A stretch of DNA of 64,000 bases, taken from NCBI GenBank assembly GCA_947066815.1, contig CAMSZT010000016.1:1-64000 (forward strand). Direction: 5' to 3'. The position numbers were made by a program, and so were the translations under genes. The notes beneath the pieces are model-generated. The model searched no databases, was not told the DNA's origin, and saw only the letters and a program-made list of their open reading frames with translations. The DNA comes from an uncultured Lachnotalea sp. Its GTDB lineage: Bacteria > Bacillota > Clostridia > Lachnospirales > Lachnospiraceae. Within the stretch, counting starts at the first letter, position 1; each line of letters opens with the position of its first letter. Below, one piece after another: positions 24,084 to 32,865 of the stretch.

Positions 24084-25316
24084 TTATCGTTTTTTATCCT
24101 TTTCCGCCCTTTTTTCTCCCGGGACGAGCTCATGAAGGGGCTTTCTCACCTTCTTCCTGGTGAGCTCCACCAGGTTTAACCTGGTAAATCCCAAAAGATC
24201 CACCTTCACCGGGTCATTCCGGAGAGCAGCGGCAAAGGCCCTCAGAAGCTGTTCCCTGTGGGCTTCTTCCTCCATGTCGATGAAATCCACGATGACGATC
24301 CCCGACAGGTTCCGGAGCTTGAGCTGGACGGCAATCTCCTCCGCCGCCTCCAGATTAATCTTAAGGAAGGTCTCCTCCAGCTTTTTCCTCCCGTCAAACT
24401 TGCCGGTGTTGACGTCGATGGCCACCAGGGCCTCCGTGGGCTGGATGATGAGCGAGCCTCCGGATTTTAACCAGACTTTTTCCGAGAGAGCCCTGGAGAC
24501 GGCCGTCTCCAGGCTGTAGAGTTTGGACAGCGGGTAGGGATCCTCATAAAACCGGAAAGCAGGGAGCGGGCAGGACTCATCTTTCCTCCGCAGGGCTTCC
24601 CCCTTTTCCGTCATCAGGTCATACAGGGCCCGGTCGTCGGTGACCGCCTCCGCAAGGCTCTCGGTCCGATTGTTGAAGATCTCCGCGAGAAAGGCGGGCT
24701 CCGGCTCATAGAGAAGGCTTCCCACCGTCCGTTTCTCCCAGAGAGAAAGGATCCGGGCCGCTTTTCCGAGAAGCTCTTTAAGCTCCGAGTGGAGCGCTTC
24801 CTCCGGCGCCGCCCTCCCGTTGGTCCGCACGATGAGCCCGAAAGAAAAGGGAGCCGCCTCCGACTCCGCCGCTTCTGTGAGGAGCTCTTTTAACGCCTGC
24901 TTTCTCGCCCCGTCCCGGATCTTGGAAGAAAAACAGATCCCCCTTTTCCCGGCCATGAGCACCAGGTACTGCCCCGTGAAGGTGAGGCAGGTGGTCGCCG
25001 TGGGAGCCTTCGTCTTGACTGCGTCCTTTCCGATCTGGACGAGCAGGCTGTCCCCCTCCCTCAGGGCCTTCCCCTCCATTCCCGGGAGGGGATGCTTCTC
25101 CCAGTCCTCCAGAGGATAAAAACACATCCTTCCCGGCCCGAACTCCAAAAAAGCGGCCTGAATATTCTTCACGATGCTCTTTACCTGCCCCACATAGATC
25201 CGCCCCACCAGGGACTCCGTCCCCTCGGGCTCCAGAAAAAGCCCCGTGATCCTCCCATCCTCCTCCTCGGCCGCAAGCAGGGAGCCGGAAAGCCTCGTGA
25301 CGACCGTCCTCCTCAT
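24084..25316 (-). CDS. rng: Ribonuclease E/G family protein
   Basis: A 410-residue endoribonuclease of the RNase G type, acting in RNA decay and rRNA 5' maturation. It has an S1-like N-terminal domain (GRIYVGQVKSIVKNIQAAFL), the 5'-sensor region and the DNase-I-like catalytic part with IDVNTG and IVIVDFIDM, the two Asp-containing motifs that bind catalytic Mg2+. The zinc-link CPxCxG motif is absent from the C-terminus, which ends in KPLHELVPGEKR, so tetramerisation through zinc may differ. The start overlaps the stop of the DUF2344 gene by 4 nt, part of a three-gene operon. Confidence 0.9.
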   Translation of the reverse strand: MRRTVVTRLSGSLLAAEEEDGRITGLFLEPEGTESLVGRIYVGQVKSIVKNIQAAFLEFGPGRMCFYPLEDWEKHPLPGMEGKALREGDSLLVQIGKDAVKTKAPTATTCLTFTGQYLVLMAGKRGICFSSKIRDGARKQALKELLTEAAESEAAPFSFGLIVRTNGRAAPEEALHSELKELLGKAARILSLWEKRTVGSLLYEPEPAFLAEIFNNRTESLAEAVTDDRALYDLMTEKGEALRRKDESCPLPAFRFYEDPYPLSKLYSLETAVSRALSEKVWLKSGGSLIIQPTEALVAIDVNTGKFDGRKKLEETFLKINLEAAEEIAVQLKLRNLSGIVIVDFIDMEEEAHREQLLRAFAAALRNDPVKVDLLGFTRLNLVELTRKKVRKPLHELVPGEKRAEKDKKR

Positions 25317-26020
25317 AAGATCTCCTCCCCGAAATCAGAGAGGGGGACCAGGCGGCCCTCCGCTTCCCCGCCCTCTCTGGCGTAAAGTTCCAGGCGGCAG
25401 ATCGAAAAACCGCAGGGGTCGTATTCCTGCCCCGCATACCTGCAAAAGGCCTCCAGAAGGAGCTCCGGCTTTAAATTGTCGGCACTTCCCGACGCCAGCT
25501 TGACGAAAATCCCCCCGTCCAAAAGTCTCCAGTCATAAATGAGCGGGCGGATGTCCACTTCCTTCTCGCTCTTCTTCGTCTTCTTCCGGACGGAAATGGC
25601 TTCCTGAGCGAAAAACGCTTCTGCCTTCTCCTTGATATCCTCCCAGAGCTCCGGCTCCGGCGTGAGGACATAGTCGGCGGCAGCCACCACGGCCATGGCC
25701 GGCTTTGCGCCCTCAAAAAGCCGCCAGACGCCGACGATCTCCATCCCCTCCGCCATGACCGCGTTCATCCGCTTTACTATAGCCGCCGAGGACCCGCAGG
25801 TGTTCACCTCCATGTCCAAGTACTCCCCCTCGCCGGTGAGCCCCAGACCCAGAGGCGACGCGAAGGACATGAGCTGGTGGGGGCTGAAGCCCGCGGAGTA
25901 GGCGATGTCCACCCCCGCCCGCCGGTTGACCTTCTGGAAATACCGCATCACGTCCAGATGCCCGATGTACCTCATGAGCCCTGTCTTTCTGAATTTAATC
26001 CTGACCTTCAAAGCACACAC
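25313..26020 (-). CDS. TIGR03936 / DUF2344 radical-SAM-associated protein
   Basis: A 235-residue soluble protein with the DUF2344 hallmarks RIKFRKTGLMRYIGHLDVMR near the N-terminus and AGFSPHQLMSFASPLGLGLT soon after. It is usually encoded next to, or fused with, the B12-binding radical SAM protein TIGR03960, as here, where the two genes overlap by 26 nt. It resembles a tRNA- or RNA-binding partner, but its reaction is not established. It overlaps rng by 4 nt as well, so all three are translated together. Confidence 0.88.
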   Translation of the reverse strand: MCALKVRIKFRKTGLMRYIGHLDVMRYFQKVNRRAGVDIAYSAGFSPHQLMSFASPLGLGLTGEGEYLDMEVNTCGSSAAIVKRMNAVMAEGMEIVGVWRLFEGAKPAMAVVAAADYVLTPEPELWEDIKEKAEAFFAQEAISVRKKTKKSEKEVDIRPLIYDWRLLDGGIFVKLASGSADNLKPELLLEAFCRYAGQEYDPCGFSICRLELYAREGGEAEGRLVPLSDFGEEIL

Positions 26021-27875
26021 CCCCTCCGAATTTTTTCACGCCGCAGCCCTGGCACTGTGCGCGGCAGTTGGGCGTCACGGTTCCCTCCATGGCCCGTTTC
26101 CACTCCCGCTTTAAGAACTCCTTCGTGACTCCCGCGTCGATAAAGTCCCAGGGCAGGATCTCGTCCAGGGACCGCTCCCTGAGATTGTAAAAGGCGATGT
26201 CCAAACCGGCCGCCTCGAAGGCCGCCATCCATTTCTCATTGTCAAAGCATTCCGACCAGGAATCGAACAGGCACCCTCTCCGGTAGGCCTCCAGGATCGC
26301 CCGGCCCACCCGCCGGTCCCCCCTGGCAAGCACCCCCTCCAGCACGGAGACATCCGCCTCGTGCCAATTGTAGCGAAGGCTCTTGTGGTTCAGTTGCCGC
26401 TTCATGGCCTCGTTCACGGTTCGTGCCTTGTCCAGATACTCTTCCTTCGTGAACATGGCGGCCCACTGGAGGGGGGTGAAGGGCTTGGGGATAAAAAAGG
26501 ATGTGCTGGAATTCACCTGCACCCGGCCCTGCCTGTTCTCCTTGGGCACCGTCTCATAGTAGACCCTGGCCACCTCGTTTGCCAGAGCGGCGATCCCCTC
26601 GATGTCCTCTTTCGTCTCTGTGGGGAGCCCCAGCATGAAATAGAGCTTCACCTTGTTCCAGCCGCCCCGGAACGCCTCCGCCGCCCCGGATAGGATCACC
26701 TCCTCGGTGAGCCCCTTGTTGATCACGTCCCGCATCCGCTGGCTTCCCGCCTCCGGCGCAAAGGTCAGGCTGCTCTTCTTCACGTCCTGCACCCGGCTCA
26801 TCACGTCCAGGGAGAAGGCGTCGATCCGGAGGGAGGGCAGGGAAATGTTCACGTCCCGCTCCCCGAACCGCTCGATCAGGAAATACACCAGCTCCTTCAA
26901 ACGGGTGTAATCACTGGAGCTTAGGGAACTCAGGGAGATCTCGTCGTGGCCGGTGTTCTCCAGAAGCTTCACGGCGTACTCCTTCAGATCCTCCACGTCC
27001 CGCTCTCTCACCGGCCGGTACACCATCCCCGCCTGGCAGAACCGGCAGCCCCGGATGCATCCCCGCTGGATCTCCAGCACCACCCGGTCCTGGGTGGCCT
27101 TTAAATAGGGCACCAGCGGCTTTTCCGGATAGGGGACCTTCGTCATATCCACCACCAGCTGTTTGACCACCCGCTCCGGCGCATGGGGATGGTTGGGGAC
27201 CATGGCCCTTATGGTCCCGTCCTCATGATATTCCACGTCGTAAAGGGCCGGCACGTAGATCCCGGGGATCCCTGCCGCCTGCTCCAGGAAAGCCCTCCTC
27301 CCCGTCCCCCGGGCCCGCATCCGCTTATACAGGTCGAGCAGGTCGTCGTAGACGGTCTCCCCCTCGCCGATGTAGAACAGGTCGAAAAACTCCGCGATGG
27401 GCTCCGGATTGTAGGCGCAGGGGCCTCCGCCAATGACGATGGGATCTTCCTCCCCCCGCTCCCCGGCAAAAAGCGGGATCCCGGACAGATCCAGGATCTG
27501 CAGGATGTTGGTATAGCACATCTCATACTGAAGTGTGATACCGAGAAAATCCATCTCCCTCACCGGGGTCTGGCCCTCCAGGGTAAAAAGGGGGATCTTC
27601 TCCTCTCTGAGGACCTTGTCCATGTCGGGCCAGGGAGAATAGACCCGCTCGCACCAGACGTCCTCCCTCCGGTTGAACATGTCATAGAGGATCTGGATCC
27701 CCAGGTGGGACATCCCGATCTCGTACACGTCGGGAAAGCACATGGTAAAGCGGACTTCCACTTCATCCGGGTCCTTCATGACCGCGTTCACCTCGCCGCC
27801 GATGTACCGGGCAGGCTTCTCCACGCTCATCAAAATCTTGTGACTCAAAGCCAATTTTCTTTTTTGTGATCTCAC
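25995..27875 (-). CDS. TIGR03960 B12-binding radical SAM protein
   Basis: A 626-residue protein with an N-terminal cobalamin-binding-like domain (residues about 40-190, FPDVYEIGMSHLGIQILYDM) and a radical SAM barrel whose cluster motif is CxxxCxxC in GCIRGCRFCQAG. The C-terminal extension contains more Cys (CRAQCQGCGVKKFGGG), likely a second iron-sulfur or zinc site. The family is conserved next to DUF2344 and RNase G across Clostridia; the substrate is unknown. The start chosen is GTG 27875, five bases after an AAGAGGAGA ribosome site; the longer frame from ATG 27950 adds 25 residues not typical of the family. Confidence 0.88.
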   Translation of the reverse strand: MRSQKRKLALSHKILMSVEKPARYIGGEVNAVMKDPDEVEVRFTMCFPDVYEIGMSHLGIQILYDMFNRREDVWCERVYSPWPDMDKVLREEKIPLFTLEGQTPVREMDFLGITLQYEMCYTNILQILDLSGIPLFAGERGEEDPIVIGGGPCAYNPEPIAEFFDLFYIGEGETVYDDLLDLYKRMRARGTGRRAFLEQAAGIPGIYVPALYDVEYHEDGTIRAMVPNHPHAPERVVKQLVVDMTKVPYPEKPLVPYLKATQDRVVLEIQRGCIRGCRFCQAGMVYRPVRERDVEDLKEYAVKLLENTGHDEISLSSLSSSDYTRLKELVYFLIERFGERDVNISLPSLRIDAFSLDVMSRVQDVKKSSLTFAPEAGSQRMRDVINKGLTEEVILSGAAEAFRGGWNKVKLYFMLGLPTETKEDIEGIAALANEVARVYYETVPKENRQGRVQVNSSTSFFIPKPFTPLQWAAMFTKEEYLDKARTVNEAMKRQLNHKSLRYNWHEADVSVLEGVLARGDRRVGRAILEAYRRGCLFDSWSECFDNEKWMAAFEAAGLDIAFYNLRERSLDEILPWDFIDAGVTKEFLKREWKRAMEGTVTPNCRAQCQGCGVKKFGGGVCFEGQD

Positions 27876-28039
27876 TGCGTTCTCCTCTTGGGCATTTGAT
27901 TTATAAACAGGAAAAGCTCTGTTTTTTCTCTTTCCAATGATCGTTTCCATGTTTTTTTACAGCTTCCCCAGTTATCTGCATATAAATAAGTTGATTATAC
28001 CATATAAATACTTTTTTGGATATACAGCATTTATCCATC

Positions 28040-28228
28040 TTACTTATCATCGTACAGGTGAACGCCCTCCGGATTCTTAAGCCCCTCCCGGGAGATCGCA
28101 TACTGCACCTCGTCAATAAAGATGTAGAACATCCCCTCCTGATCCGTGACCTTGGAACGGATATACTTATAGCAGACGACATAAATTTTTTCTTTATGGC
28201 GTCTGCTGCGCCGATTTTTGCTGCGCAT
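28040..28228 (-). pseudogene. AAA-type ATPase remnant
   Basis: The minus strand reads KIYVVCYKYIRSKVTDQEGM then FYIFIDEVQYAISREGLKNP and ends at EGVHLYDDK. The string FIDEVQ is the Walker B region of AAA_14-type ATP-binding proteins, but the Walker A motif and the remaining 300 or more residues are missing. It is a short decayed fragment. Confidence 0.55.
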
Positions 28229-28330
28229 AAGCGCAGGAATCTACCTTACAAAAATCGTGCGCTTCCCCGGAGGTTCGATAGTAAACGGCAAACTTTTTTG
28301 TCGTTTACTATCGATAACTCCGCCGGATTC
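28200..28330. repeat. Inverted repeat region upstream of mgtC-like gene
   Basis: A perfect 12-bp inverted repeat, cgatagtaaacg ... cgtttactatcg (28278-28318), with a poly-T loop, flanked by a weaker cgattttt...aaaaatcg pair. It resembles a small palindromic element. Confidence 0.5.
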
Positions 28331-28408
28331 CTCCAACATTTCTCCCGCTTTTCTGATTGCCTGCAAAAGCCTCATTGTGGTATGATGGAAAAAAAGGGGG
28401 GACACGCC

Positions 28409-29089
28409 ATGTTTTTCACGGGTTTAACAGAATGGACACCGGGAAACCTGATCCTCCGGATCGTGGTTTCCCTCATACTGGGATCGCTCATCGGAATCGA
28501 CCGGGGCGCCAAAAAGCGGGGCGGCGGGGCCCGGACGGACGCCGCCGTCTGCCTGGGGGCGACCCTGGTGATGATGACCGCCCAGTACATCGAGCTGGTC
28601 TTTCCGGGAAAGGCGGACATGGCCAGGCTGGCGGCCCAGGTGATCAGCGGCGTCGGTTTCCTGGGCGCCGGCTCCATCATCATCTCCGGCCATCAGATCA
28701 AGGGCCTGACCTCCGCCGCCAGCATCTGGATCTGCGCCTGCATCGGGCTGGCCGTGGGCATCGGCTTCGTGGACGGCGCCGTGGTCCTGACCCTGATCCT
28801 CCTGGCCGGGCTCCACGTGCTGCCCCACATCGAGCGCTCCGTCTACCGGCACTCCCGCTACATCCGCCTCTATACAGAGGTCCGGGAGAGCGGGACCGTC
28901 GCCGTGCTGCTCCACAAGTTAAAGGTGGACGGCTGCGAGATCGACATGTACGACATCACCAGGCCCGGGACCAGCGGCCAGTCCTTCACCGTCCGCATCA
29001 CCGCCCATCTCCCGAAGCACCTGTCCAAGGAGAGCTATCTGGAAACCCTGGCCGGACTCGACGGGATCTTGTTTGTGGACACCATGTGA
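28409..29089 (+). CDS. MgtC/SapB family membrane protein
   Basis: A 226-residue membrane protein. Residues 1-140 hold four hydrophobic segments of the MgtC fold, with ILGSLIGIDRGAKKRGGGAR (the conserved GxExR-type region), QVISGVGFLGAGSIIISG and GLTSAASIWICACIGLAVG. Residues about 150-226 are a cytosolic ACT-like domain. MgtC proteins modulate Mg2+ homeostasis and ATP synthase in other bacteria. ATG 28409 follows a GGGGGG run. No Mg2+-riboswitch-like leader is evident in the 180 nt upstream. Confidence 0.85.
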   Translation: MFFTGLTEWTPGNLILRIVVSLILGSLIGIDRGAKKRGGGARTDAAVCLGATLVMMTAQYIELVFPGKADMARLAAQVISGVGFLGAGSIIISGHQIKGLTSAASIWICACIGLAVGIGFVDGAVVLTLILLAGLHVLPHIERSVYRHSRYIRLYTEVRESGTVAVLLHKLKVDGCEIDMYDITRPGTSGQSFTVRITAHLPKHLSKESYLETLAGLDGILFVDTM

Positions 29090-29093
29090 CAGC

Positions 29094-29124
29094 GGCACAT
29101 TTCCTCTGCATCGGCGCATGCCGC
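29094..29124. repeat. Intergenic repeat with ggcacatttcctctgcat, copy 2
   Basis: Same sequence core as at 15653-15686, directly after the mgtC stop and merging into the following element. Confidence 0.5.
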
Positions 29125-29293
29125 ATATAAATAAAAGAATCCTGCCGCGCAGGATTCTTTTATGTGCGGCGGCTTGCGTCAGCAAGATCATTCCGTTCCG
29201 CCGCAGTACCCTCGCTTCGCCGGGGCAGACCCTGCGATCCACCGGAGGGCTTTTTGTCGTATGGGGAACGAAGTTTCCTATACGATCAAAAAG
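29122..29293. repeat. Dispersed structured repeat, copy 1
   Basis: Begins with a perfect hairpin aagaatcctgc/gcaggattctt, continues through ttccgttccgccgcag and ccggagggcttt, and ends in a second hairpin with the loop ggaacgaagtttcc. The same order of blocks is found at 60105-60247. No coding frame. Confidence 0.75.
29132..29162. terminator. Bidirectional terminator after the mgtC-like gene
   Basis: taaaagaatcctgc cgc gcaggattctttta, a perfect 14-bp hairpin with A- and T-tails, 42 nt after the mgtC stop. Confidence 0.8.
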
Positions 29294-29328
29294 GCTGCCC
29301 TTCCGGTATACGCCGGAACAGGCAGCCC
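29288..29328 (-). terminator. cstA terminator
   Basis: Minus-strand ggctgcc...ggcagcc hairpin with an internal ccgg pairing, followed by TTTTT, 40 nt after the cstA stop. Confidence 0.82.
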
Positions 29329-29367
29329 TTCTTCCGGATACAGCCGGAACCATTCAGTCTCAGATTT

Positions 29368-31083
29368 TCAGTTTGCCTTCTTCTTCGCCGCCTGGGCCCG
29401 GAAGGTCTGGATGCCCTCCACCACCAGGACGATGGCCAGGATCGCCATGGCCGCCGCAAAGAGAAGCTGGAACCAGTCGCCCCAGGCCGCGGTGCCGCCG
29501 CCGATCATACCGATCTTGGTCTTCACGGTGAGGACCAGGCTGGTCAGTGTAGCCGCCAGCATGAACACCATGGGAATGTAGAACATCTTGTTATTCTTGC
29601 CCACGTTGCCCAGCCATGCCGCCACCGCCATCAGGGCGATACCTGCAAGGAGCTGGTTGGCCGCACCGAAGAGTCCCCAGATCTGGCTGAGGCTTAAGCC
29701 CCCCAGGACACAGCCGATGATGACCATCATAGCCGTGCCCACAAGGGGATGGGCCAGCACTTTGCGGATACCGGCCGCATCCTTGTATGTACTCTCCCCG
29801 TCCTTAAGGAACAGCTCCGAGAACATGAACCGGGAGAGACGGGTGCCGGTATCTAAGGAGGTCAGCGCAAACACGGAGACCGCCAGCGTCAGCAGGGCGT
29901 AGATGGTGCCGTACACGTGGGTGGTCTCCCCGCTGAACATAAGGGCGATGCCGCCCGCAAACGCCGCGGAGGGAGAGCCGAAGCCGCCTTCCAGGTACTT
30001 GTCAAACACCATACCCACGGCGATCAGGGCCACGATGCCCAGCGCAGACTCGATCAGCATGGAACCATAGCCGATGGCCTTGGCATTCTTCTCGTTGTCA
30101 AGCTGCTTGGAAGAAGTGCCGGTGGAGATCAGGCTGTGGAAACCGGAACAGGCGCCGCAGGCCACAGTGATGAACAGGGCCGGGAACAAAGTTCCGATCT
30201 TGGTACTCCAGCCAGTAAATGCCGGGATGGTAAAGGTGGTGCTTCCCGTGAAGGCGGAAATCAGGATCCCGACCACGGCAAGGGCCATCATGGCGTACAG
30301 TAAGAAGCTGGAGAGATAGTCACGGGGCTGCAGCATGATCCACACAGGGATCAGGGAAGCGACCGTGATATAAACGCCGATGAACACGATCCAGCCGATG
30401 CGGCTCATGGCAAGGCCCACGTTCAGGCCCAGGGCCACGATGGCCACGATGCCAATGAGGCCGATGATGGTCGCCGGAACCGTCTTCACGCCAAAACGGT
30501 TGGTCAGGATGCCGTAAACAATCGCCAGCAGGATAAACAGCACGGAGATCATGGCCGTGGTCTGATTACCGGTGGGATTGGTGGTAAAGCCAAGGGTCAC
30601 GTCCGCATCTGCCGCCGTAAAGAACGTGCCCGCCACAACATTTACAAAAGATGCGATGACCAGGATCAGAACCAGCAACGCAAAGATGATGAACAACTTC
30701 TGCGCCCTCTTGCCCATGGAATCCTTGATGATCTCGCCCACGGATTTACCCTCGTGGCGAATGGAGGCAAACAGGGAACCGAAGTCCTGCAGGCCGCCGA
30801 AAAAGATACCGCCGATGATACACCAGAGGAATACGGGAACCCAGCCGAACACAGATGCCTGGATCGGGCCGTTGATGGGGCCTGCTCCGGCGATGGAGGA
30901 AAAATGGTGTCCCATCAAAACTGCCGGGGGTGCCGCCACATAGTCCACGCCGTCTTCCATTTCCAGTGCGGGCGTCTTTCTCTTCGGGTCAATGCCCCAC
31001 TGCTTCGCCAGCCAGGAGCCATAGAAAACATAGCCGATGACCAGCAGAACAATTGCAACTACGATGATAAGTAATGCTGTCAT
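29368..31083 (-). CDS. cstA: Carbon starvation protein CstA family transporter
   Basis: A 571-residue membrane protein with about 15 hydrophobic segments. Hallmarks are GHHFSSIAGAGPINGPIQA near the N-terminus, CGACSGFHSLISTGTSSKQL in the middle and TRLSRFMFSELF. CstA-type proteins take up pyruvate or peptides when carbon is limiting. This is the shorter form, without the long C-terminal domain of E. coli CstA. It is the third gene of an operon with two unrecognised genes upstream (gaps 19 and 9 nt), read from the promoter at 32032-32060. Confidence 0.92.
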   Translation of the reverse strand: MTALLIIVVAIVLLVIGYVFYGSWLAKQWGIDPKRKTPALEMEDGVDYVAAPPAVLMGHHFSSIAGAGPINGPIQASVFGWVPVFLWCIIGGIFFGGLQDFGSLFASIRHEGKSVGEIIKDSMGKRAQKLFIIFALLVLILVIASFVNVVAGTFFTAADADVTLGFTTNPTGNQTTAMISVLFILLAIVYGILTNRFGVKTVPATIIGLIGIVAIVALGLNVGLAMSRIGWIVFIGVYITVASLIPVWIMLQPRDYLSSFLLYAMMALAVVGILISAFTGSTTFTIPAFTGWSTKIGTLFPALFITVACGACSGFHSLISTGTSSKQLDNEKNAKAIGYGSMLIESALGIVALIAVGMVFDKYLEGGFGSPSAAFAGGIALMFSGETTHVYGTIYALLTLAVSVFALTSLDTGTRLSRFMFSELFLKDGESTYKDAAGIRKVLAHPLVGTAMMVIIGCVLGGLSLSQIWGLFGAANQLLAGIALMAVAAWLGNVGKNNKMFYIPMVFMLAATLTSLVLTVKTKIGMIGGGTAAWGDWFQLLFAAAMAILAIVLVVEGIQTFRAQAAKKKAN

Positions 31084-31102
31084 GTTTCATTCTCCTTCTT
31101 TT

Positions 31103-31603
31103 TTAGAATATATTGCTAACAAGCTTTCTAAGGCTTTGGCCCTGGCGGTTTGCGGCCACTCGCCCGCTGGAAAGCTCGACGGCAATCAGACGGTAATGGC
31201 TCCATCCCTGAAATCCGAGACGGTAGCTTTTATAATGCTTGGTTTTCGGAATCACGGAGAATACGGCTTCCTCTATGTGATCCGCCAGGATCACCAGGAC
31301 GATGTCCGTGTTCCGATGGTTGGCGTGGGGCTTTACCCGGGCAAGGCCCTTCTCCCAAGCCGCCGTATCATAAACGGAAAACCCGGCCGCATCCAGCCGG
31401 TCCGCCGTGGCAAAATAAACATACTCTTTGGAATCGGCCTCCGCAAGCCTGGCACTCTTCACCAGAAAATACTGCTCGTCGTGGAGGGAAAACTCCGCCT
31501 CCGCCGCAAAGGGCTCCGTCACCTGCTCCCGGCGGACATCATAATACCGCTCAAAGGAGCGGAGCAGCTTCTCAAGCTTCCCAGTCCTTTCTTGTTCCGT
31601 CAT
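31103..31603 (-). CDS. Unrecognised conserved-looking protein upstream of cstA
   Basis: 166 residues, soluble, no signal peptide. An N-terminal helix with charged residues (MTEQERTGKLEKLLRSFERY) is followed by alternating beta strands (FSLHDEQYFLVKSARLAE, YVYFATADRLD, IVLVILADHIEEAVFSVIPK) and a C-terminal stretch SYRLGFQGWSHYRLIAVELS. No catalytic motif is recognised. It lies 9 nt downstream of another unknown gene and 19 nt upstream of cstA, so it is probably co-expressed with the transporter. A regulatory or accessory role in pyruvate/peptide uptake is only a guess from position. Confidence 0.7.
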   Translation of the reverse strand: MTEQERTGKLEKLLRSFERYYDVRREQVTEPFAAEAEFSLHDEQYFLVKSARLAEADSKEYVYFATADRLDAAGFSVYDTAAWEKGLARVKPHANHRNTDIVLVILADHIEEAVFSVIPKTKHYKSYRLGFQGWSHYRLIAVELSSGRVAANRQGQSLRKLVSNIF

Positions 31604-31612
31604 GTCCGTGGA

Positions 31613-31993
31613 TCACTCCCTCTCCTTCGCAGGCTTCGCCGTGAAATCCGCATCCGGGATCCGCTTTTTCAGCTCCTCCATCAGCCCCTTGGCGGCTCTG
31701 GTCCCCGGAAGCCCGATCTGGGCCAGCTCCTCCGTCTCCGAGCAGATCACGAGGTGCTCCACCTGGAGATCCCCCTTCCCGCAGCAGAGCTTTGCAGGGA
31801 CCAGCATCACCCGGCGGAACGCCCTGCGGATGCTGGAATAGGAAATATAATAAACCTTCCGGCCCTTCTTGAAATACAGGTGCGCCTCACCCAGCCGCAC
31901 CACGCCGATCTCCCTGGCCTCTCCGTATTCCGCCGCCAGGCTCTCCTGACTCTCCTGATTTTCCTCTGATTCTTTCAACGGATAAAACTTCAA
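31613..31993 (-). CDS. Unrecognised small protein, first gene of the cstA operon
   Basis: 126 residues. After a polar, Glu/Gln/Ser-rich N-terminus comes a beta-rich segment (IGVVRLGEAHLYFKKGRKVY, then YISYSSIRRAFRRVMLVPAK) that looks like a small PH-like or bacterial PH-like domain, and then a helix (AAKGLMEELKKRI) before a basic tail. No known function is recognised. The gene is preceded by a good promoter and followed after 9 nt by the next unknown gene. Confidence 0.65.
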   Translation of the reverse strand: MKFYPLKESEENQESQESLAAEYGEAREIGVVRLGEAHLYFKKGRKVYYISYSSIRRAFRRVMLVPAKLCCGKGDLQVEHLVICSETEELAQIGLPGTRAAKGLMEELKKRIPDADFTAKPAKERE

Positions 31994-32031
31994 CGCTTTA
32001 CACTCCTAAATTTTTCCGATTTGACTTTATT

Positions 32032-32060
32032 ATAATATCAAACCATTTATACTTTTTCAA
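32032..32060 (-). promoter_or_regulatory. Promoter of the cstA operon
   Basis: Minus-strand TTGAAA and TATTAT, spacer 17 nt, in a very AT-rich stretch about 40 nt upstream of the first gene. Confidence 0.6.
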
Positions 32061-32146
32061 TAATTTTTTTATATATTTTTTAGATTTTCCCCCGCACGGT
32101 CCCTCCACAGGGCCCGATTTCCCATTTTTCCCGTCGGCCTTGCGGC

Positions 32147-32283
32147 TCAGTCCAGCAAACGCCCCTCCCGGTAAGACCATTCCAGGTAGCTCGGGTTCTC
32201 ATAATAGACTCCGGTCCTGAAATCCGAAATCTCATCGCTGATAAAAGAAGAAAATATACGGATCAGTTCCTCCGTCTCCTCTC
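32147..32283 (-). pseudogene. C-terminal remnant of the same family as the gene at 32952
   Basis: The minus strand reads ETEELIRIFSSFISDEISDF, then RTGVYYENPSYLEWSYREGR and LLD before a stop at 32147. This parallels the C-terminus of the protein encoded at 32952-33416 (FISDKIDDYNSSVFYDAPQN), so it is the tail of a second, otherwise deleted copy on the other side of luxS. An in-frame stop near 32285 truncates it. Confidence 0.6.
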
Positions 32284-32302
32284 AAATACAAGCAAAAAAC
32301 AC

Positions 32303-32331
32303 TTGCGAAGAGCGAGAACTATGTGTAAAAT
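32303..32331 (+). promoter_or_regulatory. luxS promoter
   Basis: TTGCGA and TAAAAT with a 17-nt spacer; the start codon is 55 nt downstream, after a GAAAGGA ribosome site. No SAM-type riboswitch fold is evident in this short leader. Confidence 0.6.
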
Positions 32332-32385
32332 CAGAGAAAAAGAGTTTGTGATCCATAGTTATCGATACAAGAAAGGACAATCATC

Positions 32386-32865
32386 ATGGAAAAAATCGCC
32401 AGCTTCACCGTCAACCACTTAACCCTGCTTCCCGGCCTCTACGTCTCCCGCAAAGACCACGTGGGGGACAACGTCATCACCACCTTCGACATCCGCATGA
32501 CCCGCCCCAACTACGAGCCGGTCATGAACACGGCGGAACTCCACACCATCGAGCACCTGGGGGCCACCTTCCTCCGTAACCACCCCGTTTACGGGGCCAA
32601 GACCATCTACTTCGGCCCCATGGGCTGTCGGACCGGCTGCTACCTTCTTCTGGCCGGGGACTACGAGTCCAGGGACATCGTGCCCCTCATAAGGGAAATG
32701 TTCACCTTCATCCGGGATTTCAGTGAGGAGGTGCCCGGCGCCAGGGCCAGGGACTGCGGCAACTACATGGACATGAACCTGCCCATGGCCAATTACCTGG
32801 CAGACCGTTATCTGAGAGAGGTGCTGGATGGGATCGGGGAGGACCGGCTGATTTATCCGGAATAA
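32386..32865 (+). CDS. luxS: S-ribosylhomocysteine lyase
   Basis: A 159-residue metalloenzyme that cleaves S-ribosylhomocysteine to homocysteine and the autoinducer-2 precursor DPD in the activated methyl cycle. Metal ligands are visible: His53 and His57 in ELHTIEHLGA and Cys124 in RDCGNYMDMN. The catalytic Cys is Cys81 in GPMGCRTGCYL. Length and motifs are complete, so it should be active. No pfs or met gene is nearby; instead luxS sits between fragments of toxin-antitoxin-like genes, with its stop codon almost touching one fragment. Confidence 0.97.
   Translation: MEKIASFTVNHLTLLPGLYVSRKDHVGDNVITTFDIRMTRPNYEPVMNTAELHTIEHLGATFLRNHPVYGAKTIYFGPMGCRTGCYLLLAGDYESRDIVPLIREMFTFIRDFSEEVPGARARDCGNYMDMNLPMANYLADRYLREVLDGIGEDRLIYPE

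Noticed and set aside
31084-31102. Separate promoter for cstA
   Set aside because: The 19-nt gap is too short and contains no -35/-10 pair; cstA is read from the upstream operon promoter.
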